Of a stretch of DNA of 7,072 nt, positions 1-5,557 are shown piece by piece (within the stretch, counting starts at the first letter, position 1; each line of letters opens with the position of its first letter). This stretch comes from Desulfobacterales bacterium (GTDB taxonomy: Bacteria > Desulfobacterota > Desulfobacteria > Desulfobacterales > Desulfobacteraceae). Below the pieces are notes generated by a model. That model saw only the letters and a list, made by a program, of their open reading frames with translations. It searched no databases and was not told the origin of the DNA. The position numbers were made by a program, and so were the translations under genes. Where the stretch lies: positions 1 to 7,072 of the forward strand of contig JAKSAU010000286.1 of the NCBI GenBank assembly GCA_022361535.1. Direction: 5' to 3'.

Positions 1-20
1 ATTTAAAACGGAGGGGCTTG

Positions 21-242
21 TTGAGGGATTTTAAAAATGGTAGGGTGATCATATTGAATCCCAGAGTAAGGACAGGAGCTATGACGATTTGGCTTCCAGC
101 GCCTTTATACCACGTTTTTCCCATGTTGAGTGTTGTCACTGGTTTTGCCATGTGTGCTCTTGTTTTGCACCCTTTGAGTATCCTTACTGCTGCAGGGCTT
201 TATATATATGCTTTTCGAGTTTTGTGGTTAAGGACGCATTAA
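21..242 (+). CDS. Small two-helix membrane protein, unknown function
   Basis: I do not recognise this gene. The 73-residue product has a short polar N-terminus (about 20 residues with several Arg and Lys), then a WLPAPLY segment and two hydrophobic stretches separated by a His-Pro turn, ending in a basic RVLWLRTH tail. It looks like a small inner-membrane protein with two helices. The chosen start is the second of two adjacent TTG codons, because GGAGGGG at 10-16 sits at proper Shine-Dalgarno distance from it; the TTG at 18 is too close. ATG at 81 is an alternative start that would drop the polar N-terminus, also with a GGAG before it but at very short spacing. Its TAA stop overlaps the stop of the convergent DUF3179 gene. 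The upstream edge of the window hides any operon partner. Confidence 0.5.
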   Translation: MRDFKNGRVIILNPRVRTGAMTIWLPAPLYHVFPMLSVVTGFAMCALVLHPLSILTAAGLYIYAFRVLWLRTH

Positions 243-895
243 TCCAGTATTAAAGAATTCGGGTGGCGGGTTTTCCACCAGCGCCACTTGGTGTCCTCTG
301 AATCAAGACGGGGTAAGCGCCGGTTCAGGTAGTGCCCTTGGATTCCCTTTAGCCCGTCTTTATCAGGATACCACAGGCTCATTGTTTCTTTGTCATAAAG
401 CACAAAGGTGTTTTTATAAGTCCAGCCGGAAGGGGCCAGTGTAAGGGTTTTACCATCTATATCGCGGCTGTACACAGCTGCCAGATCTACCAGCGGTCAG
501 TAGCCGGCAGCCACAGGTTTTCCATCAATAGTGGTATTTGCGATTTCGTGGGACCATAGCTTGGACACTGTATAAGCATGGGACTCAGCCCCTTTTTTGA
601 TTCCGATTATCCTTGGATTTGCCGATGAAGATCGTGGGGCTGTGTTCAAACCACTTTGATCCAGTGGGGTAAATGCATCTTTGCCAATACCGTATTGGAA
701 TCCTTCCGGCTTGAATCCCAACTGCCTTGCCTGTGTAACATCCCACGAGTATCCTGTACGATCAACAATAAAAACCTTGTCTCCTTGGTAACGTACCTGG
801 GCGATGGCTGCACCGGTTGTAAACATAATGGGAAAAATGCAAACCAGTGTACTACACATAATGAGAAGCTTATAATTGAGGTGGTTGTTTTTCAT
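239..895 (-). CDS. DUF3179-family secreted protein, probable selenoprotein (in-frame TGA = Sec133)
   Basis: This is read as one 218-residue protein through an in-frame TGA at 497-499. The ATG at 895 has GGAG eight bases upstream (903-906) and begins a signal peptide (residues 1-32, hydrophobic core, AIA|Q cleavage). The mature part matches the DUF3179 family along its length: GIGKDAFTPLD near 69-79, HAYTVSKLWSHEIANTTIDGKPVA (split here: HAYTV at 106-110, SHEIAN at 115-120, GKPVA at 125-129), then G-Y-[TGA]-P-L, then DLAAVYSRDIDG, SGWTYKNTFVLYDKET and SLW near 173-175, ending HPNSLILD. The family consensus at the break is Y-C-P-L-C, so the TGA replaces the first Cys; the second Cys is Val here. 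Both sides are in the same frame with no other lesion, and a SECIS-like hairpin follows. DUF3179 has no established biochemical function that I know of. The alternative is a pseudogene with one nonsense mutation. Without readthrough the product would be 132 residues and lack the conserved core. Confidence 0.72.
455..486 (-). promoter_or_regulatory. Candidate bacterial SECIS element after the in-frame TGA
   Basis: In the mRNA, the bases 11-42 nt after UGA can fold. The upper stem GCUG/CAGC (475-478 with 467-470) closes a UGUA loop at 471-474. A lower G-C/C-G pair flanks an A·C mismatch, and an outer AUCU/AGAU stem lies at 483-486 with 455-458. The loop begins 22 nt after UGA and has a G at its second position. 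This fits the published bacterial SECIS pattern (apical loop about 16-37 nt after UGA, a G in the first two loop positions, upper stem of at least 4 bp). The fold was worked out by eye, without energies, and short hairpins of this size also occur by chance. Confidence 0.5.
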
Positions 896-1177
896 GGCAG
901 GTCTCCATTTTGAAAACAAGATGGTTCGAAATATACCCTATGATTATGATCTGTTTATTTAGTGAAATATTGCAGCGCTATGGTAAGGATACCCAGCCAA
1001 ATCCTCCATCCCCAATTTGAATGTTTCCCATATTTGTGAAGAAGAGTTTGCTGAAGTCCAGGTTTGTATTTGAGAAAAGGCATGCCTTGTACCTGTCTTT
1101 GTTATGCTATTTCCTGTTTATTTTTATGATTTCCTTGTCCAATAACGATTTTTTTAGGTCGACCTATCGATTACTGG

Positions 1178-1206
1178 TTGATTTTATAAGCGACAATTAA
1201 TATACA
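1178..1206 (+). promoter_or_regulatory. Candidate sigma-70 promoter of the octahaem cytochrome gene
   Basis: TTGATT at 1178-1183 and TATACA at 1201-1206 are separated by exactly 17 bases. Transcription would start near 1213 and give a leader of about 124 bases containing the repeats at 1246-1297. The call rests on match to consensus only. Confidence 0.4.
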
Positions 1207-1245
1207 AAGGAGCAATTGCACCAAAAGAGTAAAACATACTATGAG

Positions 1246-1297
1246 GACGATTGAATATGTGACATAGACGGTTGAGCAATACAGGCCATCGTCACAT
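1246..1297. repeat. Direct repeats GACGRTTGA (21 bp apart) and inverted repeat ATGTGAC...GTCACAT
   Basis: GACGATTGA at 1246-1254 and GACGGTTGA at 1267-1275 are spaced 21 bp apart, two turns of B-DNA, as expected for adjacent binding sites on one helix face. ATGTGAC at 1257-1263 and its exact inverse GTCACAT at 1291-1297 enclose 27 bases. Both lie between the candidate promoter and the cytochrome start, so they could be operator sites or a leader structure. The regulator is unknown. TGTGA/TCACA halves resemble CRP/FNR-type half-sites, but the spacing is far too wide for one dimer. Confidence 0.35.
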
Positions 1298-1336
1298 CCG
1301 GTATATTCTGAATAACAGCTTTATTGGAGAGGGAAC

Positions 1337-2185
1337 ATGAAACGATTTTCCATTGCAGTATTTTGCCTTGTTATGTTTTTCACCAGTGATGTTTTTGCCC
1401 AGGACCCCCCCGAAACCCTTGTGTTTCCTACCGGAACCATGACATTGACCGCTCCTGAGGGGGCGGAACGGGATCCAAAATTGTCACCGGTTCTTTTTCC
1501 CCATTCCCTTCACTTTTCTTATTCGTGTAAGGACTGTCACCATGAATGGGACGGGGTTAATCCAGTACAGAGCTGTTCCACTGCCGGATGCCATGAAAAT
1601 CTGTGGGCTGCCATGCCAGGCACCTTACCTTTGGATGCCCGCCGGGTAAAATCATTAACAGGTGCATATCATAAGGTTTGCAGGGACTGTCACCGAAAAG
1701 AAGCCATCGATCAGAAAGCTGCAGGCAGTGACAATATAGCAACCGGTCCTATAGCCTGTGATGGTTGTCATCCCACTCCCCATTCCGAGATTGAAAATTC
1801 TGATGAAACCATGACGATTCCTCTTGGTAACATTCTCCTTGAAGCCCCTGAAGAAGTTTATGCCAAAAGAGGATCTGTGGATTTTCCCCATGGACTACAT
1901 TTCCAGTTTGCCTGCCAGGATTGCCACCATGACTGGGATGGCGAGAGCGAAATTGAAACCTGTATTTCCTGTCATGATGAAACTGAGCCAACTGGTTCAC
2001 GGAACATCAAGGATGAGGAAAACGTAATGTACTACCTGGCGGCCTATCATAATGTTTGTGTAGAATGTCACAGAGAGACCGATAAAGCCCTCAAAGAACA
2101 AATTAAGGCAATGGAACAAGGAAAAATAAAAAAGGCAGATCTGCCCAAGGCCGGTCCCGTGGGATGTAACGGCTGCCATTCTTAA
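1337..2185 (+). CDS. Secreted octahaem cytochrome, two tandem class III (c3) tetrahaem domains
   Basis: This is a periplasmic electron carrier of the cytochrome c3 family, 282 residues. A Sec signal peptide covers residues 1-21 (VFA|QD). Eight haem-binding motifs are visible: C64-H68, C80-H86 (the longer CX4CH form typical of c3), C115-H119, C141-H145, C193-H197, C209-H213, C241-H245 and C277-H281. Each half repeats the c3 ligand pattern FPHxLHF...CxDCHHxWDG...C...CH...AYHxVCxxCH...GPxxCxGCH. The extra His residues (56, 59, 69, 112 and 185, 188, 198, 238) therefore supply sixth ligands for eight bis-His haems. Domain 1 is about 50-147 and domain 2 about 175-282, joined by an acidic linker. 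Single c3 proteins are about half this length, so this is a tandem duplication. The start has GGAGAGGG just upstream (1326-1333). The gene stands alone between a promoter-like site and a terminator, with no membrane partner nearby. Likely partners are periplasmic hydrogenase, formate dehydrogenase or membrane complexes, by family knowledge only. Confidence 0.93.
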   Translation: MKRFSIAVFCLVMFFTSDVFAQDPPETLVFPTGTMTLTAPEGAERDPKLSPVLFPHSLHFSYSCKDCHHEWDGVNPVQSCSTAGCHENLWAAMPGTLPLDARRVKSLTGAYHKVCRDCHRKEAIDQKAAGSDNIATGPIACDGCHPTPHSEIENSDETMTIPLGNILLEAPEEVYAKRGSVDFPHGLHFQFACQDCHHDWDGESEIETCISCHDETEPTGSRNIKDEENVMYYLAAYHNVCVECHRETDKALKEQIKAMEQGKIKKADLPKAGPVGCNGCHS

Positions 2186-2210
2186 TTTAAGCCTGTCCAA
2201 TAGTTTATAG

Positions 2211-2250
2211 ACCTGGCCTGCCCCTTTCCAAGGGGCTTGCCAGGTTTATT
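2211..2250 (+). terminator. Rho-independent terminator of the cytochrome gene
   Basis: Arms 2211-2226 and 2230-2245 pair as ACCTGGC/GCCAGGT and GCCCCTT/AAGGGGC around a 2x2 mismatch with a 3-base loop, followed by a T-rich tail. It begins 25 bases after the cytochrome stop. Confidence 0.75.
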
Positions 2251-2265
2251 GCGTCCTGATATAAC
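2237..2265 (+). promoter_or_regulatory. Candidate extended -10 promoter of tmk-DUF3842-cooT
   Basis: TTGCCA (2237-2242) and TATAAC (2260-2265) are each one mismatch from consensus and are 17 bases apart. TGA directly before the -10 gives the extended TGnTATAAY form. The -35 box lies inside the right arm of the cytochrome terminator. The start point would be near 2272, about 53 bases before the tmk start. Confidence 0.55.
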
Positions 2266-2324
2266 ACATCTTTTAATTGATTCTGTCCGGCATTATTTAA
2301 GGGCGCCGGGAAAAGGAAGGTTTT

Positions 2325-2954
2325 GTGACAAAAGACGTAAAAGGGCAGTTCCTGGTTTTTGAAGGAATTGACGGTTCCGGTAAGACCACACAGGTTCAGA
2401 ACGTCTGCAGACGGCTGAAAGCTGAAGGAAAGGATACAGTCGCAACATTTGAGCCCACAGACGGTCCTATCGGTTCATTGATCCGCCAGATGCTCTCAGG
2501 TTCGCTGCCAACGGACCAGCGGACCATTGCCTCCCTTTTTGCTGCCGACAGAACAGATCACTTGGTCCATCCTGAAACCGGTGTCCGGAAACTTGTGGAT
2601 GAAGGGAAAACCGTAGTCTGTGACCGGTATTATTTTTCTTCCTATGCCTATCATGCCCAGTATATTGATATGGACTGGGTTATCCAGGCCAATAGCCTTA
2701 ATGCAGATATTTTAAGACCTGATGTTACTTTGTTTATTGATGTGGATCCTGAAGTTTGCCTGGAACGGCTCAAGGCGTCCAGAGAAAATCTTGAAATCTA
2801 TGAAAAAATAGATATCATGAAACAGGTCAGGGCTAACTATTTTAAGGCCTTTGACAGGCTTAAGGATGAGGAAAGGGTTATTGTCATTGATGGTAACGAC
2901 ACACCTCAAAATGTTGAACAGTCGGTATGGGCCGAAGTCAGCCAATTGGTGTAA
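2325..2954 (+). CDS. tmk: Thymidylate kinase (dTMP kinase)
   Basis: It phosphorylates dTMP to dTDP with ATP in the cytoplasm, an essential step of dTTP synthesis. The 209-residue length is normal for the family. Visible motifs are the P-loop EGIDGSGKT at 13-21, FEPTDGPIG near 43-51 (the family's substrate-contact region, usually REPGG), the DRYYFSSYAY motif at about 100-109, PDVTLFIDVDPE as the core strand before the lid, and the lid segment with SRENLEIYEK. The start is a GTG with AAGGAAGG (2313-2320) just upstream; residues before the first strand are few, so it is unlikely to be further up. It heads a unit with the DUF3842 gene 11 bases downstream. Nothing in the sequence explains why these genes travel together. 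The lid and P-loop look intact, so an active enzyme is expected. Confidence 0.95.
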   Translation: MTKDVKGQFLVFEGIDGSGKTTQVQNVCRRLKAEGKDTVATFEPTDGPIGSLIRQMLSGSLPTDQRTIASLFAADRTDHLVHPETGVRKLVDEGKTVVCDRYYFSSYAYHAQYIDMDWVIQANSLNADILRPDVTLFIDVDPEVCLERLKASRENLEIYEKIDIMKQVRANYFKAFDRLKDEERVIVIDGNDTPQNVEQSVWAEVSQLV

Positions 2955-2965
2955 CAGGATAAAAT

Positions 2966-3376
2966 ATGAAACGAGTCTGTATTATAGACGGTCAAGGCGG
3001 CGGCATAGGTTCCGCTGTAATCAAGCGGCTCAAGGAGCGGTTTGGGGAGACCATAGAGATTATAGCACTTGGAACCAATGCCATTGCTACGGCCCAGATG
3101 CTCAAAGCAAGGGCCAATAAAGGCGCCTCCGGCAGCAATGCCATAGTTCAAACCGTAAAGCGGGCCGATGTGATTATTGGGCCTGTGGGCATCATTATGC
3201 CCCATGCAATGATGGGGGAGGTAACCCTTCAAATGGCGGAGGCAGTATGCCAGTCAGAAGCTAAAAAAGTGTTGTTGCCGCTGACCCAGGAGAATATTTC
3301 CATTGTGGGGGTTGTAGGGTCTCCTTTGCCCCAGTTGGTGGACGATCTGGTTGATACCCATTTGCCTTTTTTATAA
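2966..3376 (+). CDS. DUF3842-family protein, Rossmann-like, unknown function
   Basis: The 136-residue protein matches the DUF3842 family by its opening strand and glycine-rich loop VCIIDGQGGGIGSAVIKRL (residues 4-22), a GxGxxG-like nucleotide-binding turn. Next come LGTNAIATAQML (35-46), GASGSNAIVQ (53-62), DVIIGPVGIIMPHAMMGE (68-85) and a final PLPQLVDDLV. The GIIMPHAMMGE segment has His80 with Met78, 82 and 83, which could bind a metal or simply shape a pocket. There is no signal peptide or membrane segment, so it is cytoplasmic. The ATG follows tmk by 11 bases with AGGAT upstream, and a CooT-type nickel protein follows 49 bases later. That neighbour suggests a nickel or cofactor role, but this is inference; no member has a known reaction to my knowledge. 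Confidence 0.8.
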   Translation: MKRVCIIDGQGGGIGSAVIKRLKERFGETIEIIALGTNAIATAQMLKARANKGASGSNAIVQTVKRADVIIGPVGIIMPHAMMGEVTLQMAEAVCQSEAKKVLLPLTQENISIVGVVGSPLPQLVDDLVDTHLPFL

Positions 3377-3425
3377 AGCTAACTAATATAACGTGATGAT
3401 ATACAAATAAAATCAGGAGCGCATT

Positions 3426-3617
3426 ATGTGTGAGGCCAATGCATATCTTATGGAAAAAGACGGCAGTGAATCCTTACTGATGGAAGCCGTAGATAAGGTG
3501 GAACCGGACGGAGACGGAATCCGGCTGATTTCAATTTTTGGTGAGCAAAAATTTATTAAGGGAAAGATCCATGCCCTTTCTTTAGTGGATCACAAGGTGT
3601 TTATAAAACCTGAGTAA
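3426..3617 (+). CDS. CooT-family nickel-binding protein
   Basis: This is a 63-residue cytoplasmic protein of the CooT family. Its signature is the N-terminal Met-Cys (MCEANAYL): in characterised CooT, Cys2 of a homodimer is the key nickel ligand. The rest fits the small beta-barrel pattern with alternating strands: LLMEAVDKVEPDGDGIRLISIFGEQKFIKGKIHALSLVDHKVFIK. The length is close to that of known CooT (about 60-66). His49 and His56 are present but are not established ligands. AGGAG (3415-3419) lies 6 bases before the ATG. In Rhodospirillum, CooT works with carbon monoxide dehydrogenase maturation, but no coo genes are in this window, so the client enzyme here is unknown; hydrogenase or CODH/acetyl-CoA synthase elsewhere are possible clients. 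Probably co-transcribed with DUF3842. Confidence 0.85.
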   Translation: MCEANAYLMEKDGSESLLMEAVDKVEPDGDGIRLISIFGEQKFIKGKIHALSLVDHKVFIKPE

Positions 3618-3650
3618 ACGTTTCTGTTTGTAGTCTTAATGCTCTTTATA

Positions 3651-3703
3651 GTGCTCTGGGCAGGCCTACCCAAGATCTGCCCGGGGTGCTTTATATCCTT
3701 TTT
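3651..3703 (+). terminator. Terminator of the tmk-DUF3842-cooT unit
   Basis: Two 13-base arms (3651-3663 and 3677-3689) pair fully if four G·U pairs are allowed, around a 13-base loop, followed by a T-rich run (3690-3703). It starts 34 bases after the cooT stop. The wobble-rich stem is weaker than the other terminators here. Confidence 0.6.
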
Positions 3704-4040
3704 AGCCAGTAAGACGGCTGCATTTTTCATTTCTAAGAAAAGAACAGATTTAACTGCAGTGTTTTATAGCGATTTTCAAGAATTTATTCCTTTACAATGC
3801 GGGTAGATTATTTATCGGTAGCATCTTATAATGAAGGTGTTTACCATTGAGTACTTAGGCCCGTTTGTTCTAAGAAGACGGCATCAGGCGGATTTTTACA
3901 AAAAATTCGGCAGCCGCTTCTTAGAATAAACGGGCCGGTTTTTGTATATGGCTTTCCCCTGTTCACCAGGGCCAATCGGAAAACTATTTTGAAATTTGCT
4001 ATAAGAAGATGCTTAGATATCTATATTGTAGAAGGATGAC
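3704..4040. other. Gene-free stretch between cooT and nfnB
   Basis: No open frame worth calling lies here on either strand. The stretch contains a TATAAT hexamer at 3827-3832 without a good -35, the long hairpin at 3858-3936 and a 10-bp palindrome TAGATATCTA at 4014-4023. A small RNA is possible but not shown. Confidence 0.6.
3858..3936. repeat. Long near-perfect inverted repeat (24-bp arms)
   Basis: Arms 3858-3882 and 3911-3936 pair over 24 bp with only one bulged A (3878) and one G·T pair. The 28-base loop holds a further short stem (GATTTTT against AAAAATT). TTTTT follows at 3939-3943, so it could end plus-strand transcripts, yet it is much longer than an ordinary terminator stem. Other readings are a small structured RNA or a small palindromic repeat element; no target-site duplication is visible. 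Confidence 0.6.
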
Positions 4041-4083
4041 AACAATACGGGGCTGGTTTTACCCAAGCCCCGTATTGTTTTTT
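4041..4083. terminator. Strong bidirectional terminator between convergent units
   Basis: Perfect 14-bp arms (4041-4054 and 4066-4079, AACAATACGGGGCT and its inverse) enclose an 11-base loop, with six T at 4078-4083 on the plus strand. On the minus strand it lies 28 bases after the nfnB stop, with a weaker T-containing tail. The better T-run faces plus-strand transcripts coming from the cooT side. Confidence 0.8.
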
Positions 4084-4110
4084 CTAACCTAACCTAAAAA
4101 AGTTGTATGA

Positions 4111-5526
4111 CTACCAGCCTAATGTCAGGTAATCATGCATGGAGTTGGCTGCGGCGCGTCCGGCACCCATGGCAAGAATAACTGTAGCAGCGCCTGTCAC
4201 GATATCACCACCGGCCCAGACCCCTTTCTTGGAAGTTTTGCCTGTCGCCTCATCAGCAACGATATTACCCCAGCGATTCAGTGCCATATCCGGAGTCGTG
4301 CTGGTGAGAAGTGGATTGGCGTTGGAACCTACGGAAACAACTACCAGATCGCAATCGATTTTGTATTCGCTGCCTTCAATGGGTACAGGACGTCTACGGC
4401 CTGAAGCATCAGGTTCGCCCAGTTCCATTTTCAAGCATTCCATACCAGTGAGACGTCCATCTTCATCACCGAAAAACTGTGTGGGGTTGGTGAGGAGGAT
4501 AAATTCAATTTTTTCCTCTTCTGCATGGTGAAGCTCTTCATCTCTGGCAGGCATTTCATCACGGGACCGTCTGTAAACAACTTTGACGGATTTCGCCCCC
4601 AGACGCATGGCCGTTCTGGCTGAATCCATGGCAACGTTACCTGCACCTAAGACTACAACGTTTTTACCCCTGGCAATGGGTGTGTCGTATTCAGGGAAAA
4701 GGTACCCCTTCATCAGATTAGTTCGGGTCAGGTATTCGTTGGCGGAGTATATGCCGATCAGGTTTTCTCCGGGCAGGTTCATGAACCTGGGAAGTCCTGC
4801 ACCAACACCGATGTAGGCTGCATCATAGCCTTCTTCTTCAAACAGCTCGTCAATGGTGACAGAAGCCCCTACAACGGTATTGCATTCAATTTGGGCACCC
4901 ATTTTCTCCAGGGTGGCAACTTCTGCAGCAACGATTTCTTTTGGCAGGCGGAATTCTGGAATACCATAAATCAACACACCGCCTGGTTTATGGAAAGCTT
5001 CAAATATAGTTACATCGTGGCCTTTTAGCAGAAGGTCGCCTGCAACGGTGAGCCCTGAGGGGCCGGATCCGATAACCGCCACTTTTTTGCCGGTTTTTTC
5101 AGGAACTTCGGGGACGCCGCCAACGTTATTGTTTCTTGCATAGTCTGCAGCAAATCTTTCCAGGTAGCCGATTGCAACTGGTTTGCCTTTTTTGCCTACA
5201 ATGCATTTTCCTTCACACTGTTCTTCCTGGGGACAGACCCGGCCGCATACTGCGGGCAGGGCGTTTCTTTCCCAAAGTTTTTCAGCCGCACCAGAAAAAT
5301 TGTTTTCTGCAATGAGTTTGATAAATCCGGGAATATCTACAGATACCGGGCAGCCATCAACGCATAGGGGTTTTTTGCACTGCAGGCATCTTGTGGCCTC
5401 TGTTATAGCCATTTCATCGGTTAACCCATAGGGAACCTCTTCGAAGTTTCTGCGTCTGACATCCGGATCCTGTTCCGGCATGATGGCCCGTTCAACTTTT
5501 GCTTTTTTTGCCTTTTTCTCAGCCAT
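4111..5526 (-). CDS. nfnB: NfnB-type large subunit, ferredoxin/NADP(H) oxidoreductase (glutamate synthase small-subunit-like)
   Basis: This is the large subunit of NfnAB, which couples NADPH, NAD+ and ferredoxin by flavin-based electron bifurcation in the cytoplasm. In residues of the 471-aa product: an N-terminal iron-sulfur domain with C47, C50, C55, C59 and C94, C98, C104, C108 (two [4Fe-4S] clusters); the FAD-binding loop VIGSGPSG at 151-158; the PGGVLIYGIPEFRLP segment at 181-195; a second dinucleotide loop VVLGAGNVAMD at 291-301 with YRRSRDEMPAR just after for NADP(H); and the FAD-contact WAGGDIVTGAATV at 437-449. The same family is often labelled gltA (NADPH-dependent glutamate synthase), but no glutamate synthase large subunit is nearby and NfnA is directly upstream, so Nfn or sulfide dehydrogenase (SudA) is favoured. 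The ATG at 5526 is chosen because GGAGGA (5530-5535) precedes it; an ATG at 5538 overlaps that site and would add four residues. Confidence 0.9.
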   Translation of the reverse strand: MAEKKAKKAKVERAIMPEQDPDVRRRNFEEVPYGLTDEMAITEATRCLQCKKPLCVDGCPVSVDIPGFIKLIAENNFSGAAEKLWERNALPAVCGRVCPQEEQCEGKCIVGKKGKPVAIGYLERFAADYARNNNVGGVPEVPEKTGKKVAVIGSGPSGLTVAGDLLLKGHDVTIFEAFHKPGGVLIYGIPEFRLPKEIVAAEVATLEKMGAQIECNTVVGASVTIDELFEEEGYDAAYIGVGAGLPRFMNLPGENLIGIYSANEYLTRTNLMKGYLFPEYDTPIARGKNVVVLGAGNVAMDSARTAMRLGAKSVKVVYRRSRDEMPARDEELHHAEEEKIEFILLTNPTQFFGDEDGRLTGMECLKMELGEPDASGRRRPVPIEGSEYKIDCDLVVVSVGSNANPLLTSTTPDMALNRWGNIVADEATGKTSKKGVWAGGDIVTGAATVILAMGAGRAAANSMHDYLTLGW

Positions 5527-5543
5527 TTGTTCCTCCATATATC

Positions 5544-5557
5544 AACGCGGCCGCGTT
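5544..5557. repeat. Perfect 14-bp palindrome in the nfnA-nfnB gap
   Basis: AACGCGGCCGCGTT is self-complementary, overlaps the nfnA stop codon and sits about 10 bases before the nfnB ribosome binding site. In RNA it would make a 5-bp GC-rich stem with a GGCC loop, which might slow ribosomes or protect the message between the two cistrons. Confidence 0.5.

Larger units (their letters stand above)
896..1336. other. Gene-poor divergent intergenic region
   Basis: This stretch separates the divergently transcribed DUF3179 and cytochrome genes. It holds a promoter-like pair at 1178-1206, direct repeats and an inverted repeat at 1246-1297, and a perfect 10-bp palindrome AGGTCGACCT at 1156-1165. An open frame at 1021-1200 could encode a 59-residue peptide with a hydrophobic middle, but it has no visible ribosome binding site and its end overlaps the likely cytochrome promoter. 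No convincing promoter was found for the minus-strand gene. Confidence 0.6.

Noticed and set aside
239..475. Independent 78-residue gene starting at GTG 475
   Set aside because: The GTG lies inside the SECIS-like stem with no ribosome binding site, and the product is only the C-terminal half of a DUF3179 domain, continuous in frame with the upstream part.
656..913. 85-residue plus-strand frame
   Set aside because: It lies antisense within the DUF3179 gene, has no ribosome binding site and no recognisable domain.
1021..1200. 59-residue open frame with a hydrophobic middle on the plus strand
   Set aside because: No ribosome binding site is visible, and its end lies in the likely cytochrome promoter. 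It may be chance, though the peptide looks protein-like.
920..1200. Riboswitch (c-di-GMP type) before the cytochrome
   Set aside because: The conserved core motifs of the c-di-GMP riboswitch could not be found, despite the GGDEF gene in the window.
1257..1297. CRP/FNR-type operator
   Set aside because: The half-sites TGTGAC and GTCACA are 27 bases apart from arm to arm, not the 4-6 bases of a dimer site.
4139..4531. 130-residue plus-strand frame
   Set aside because: It is a shadow of nfnB, whose cluster and nucleotide-binding motifs make the minus strand the coding one.
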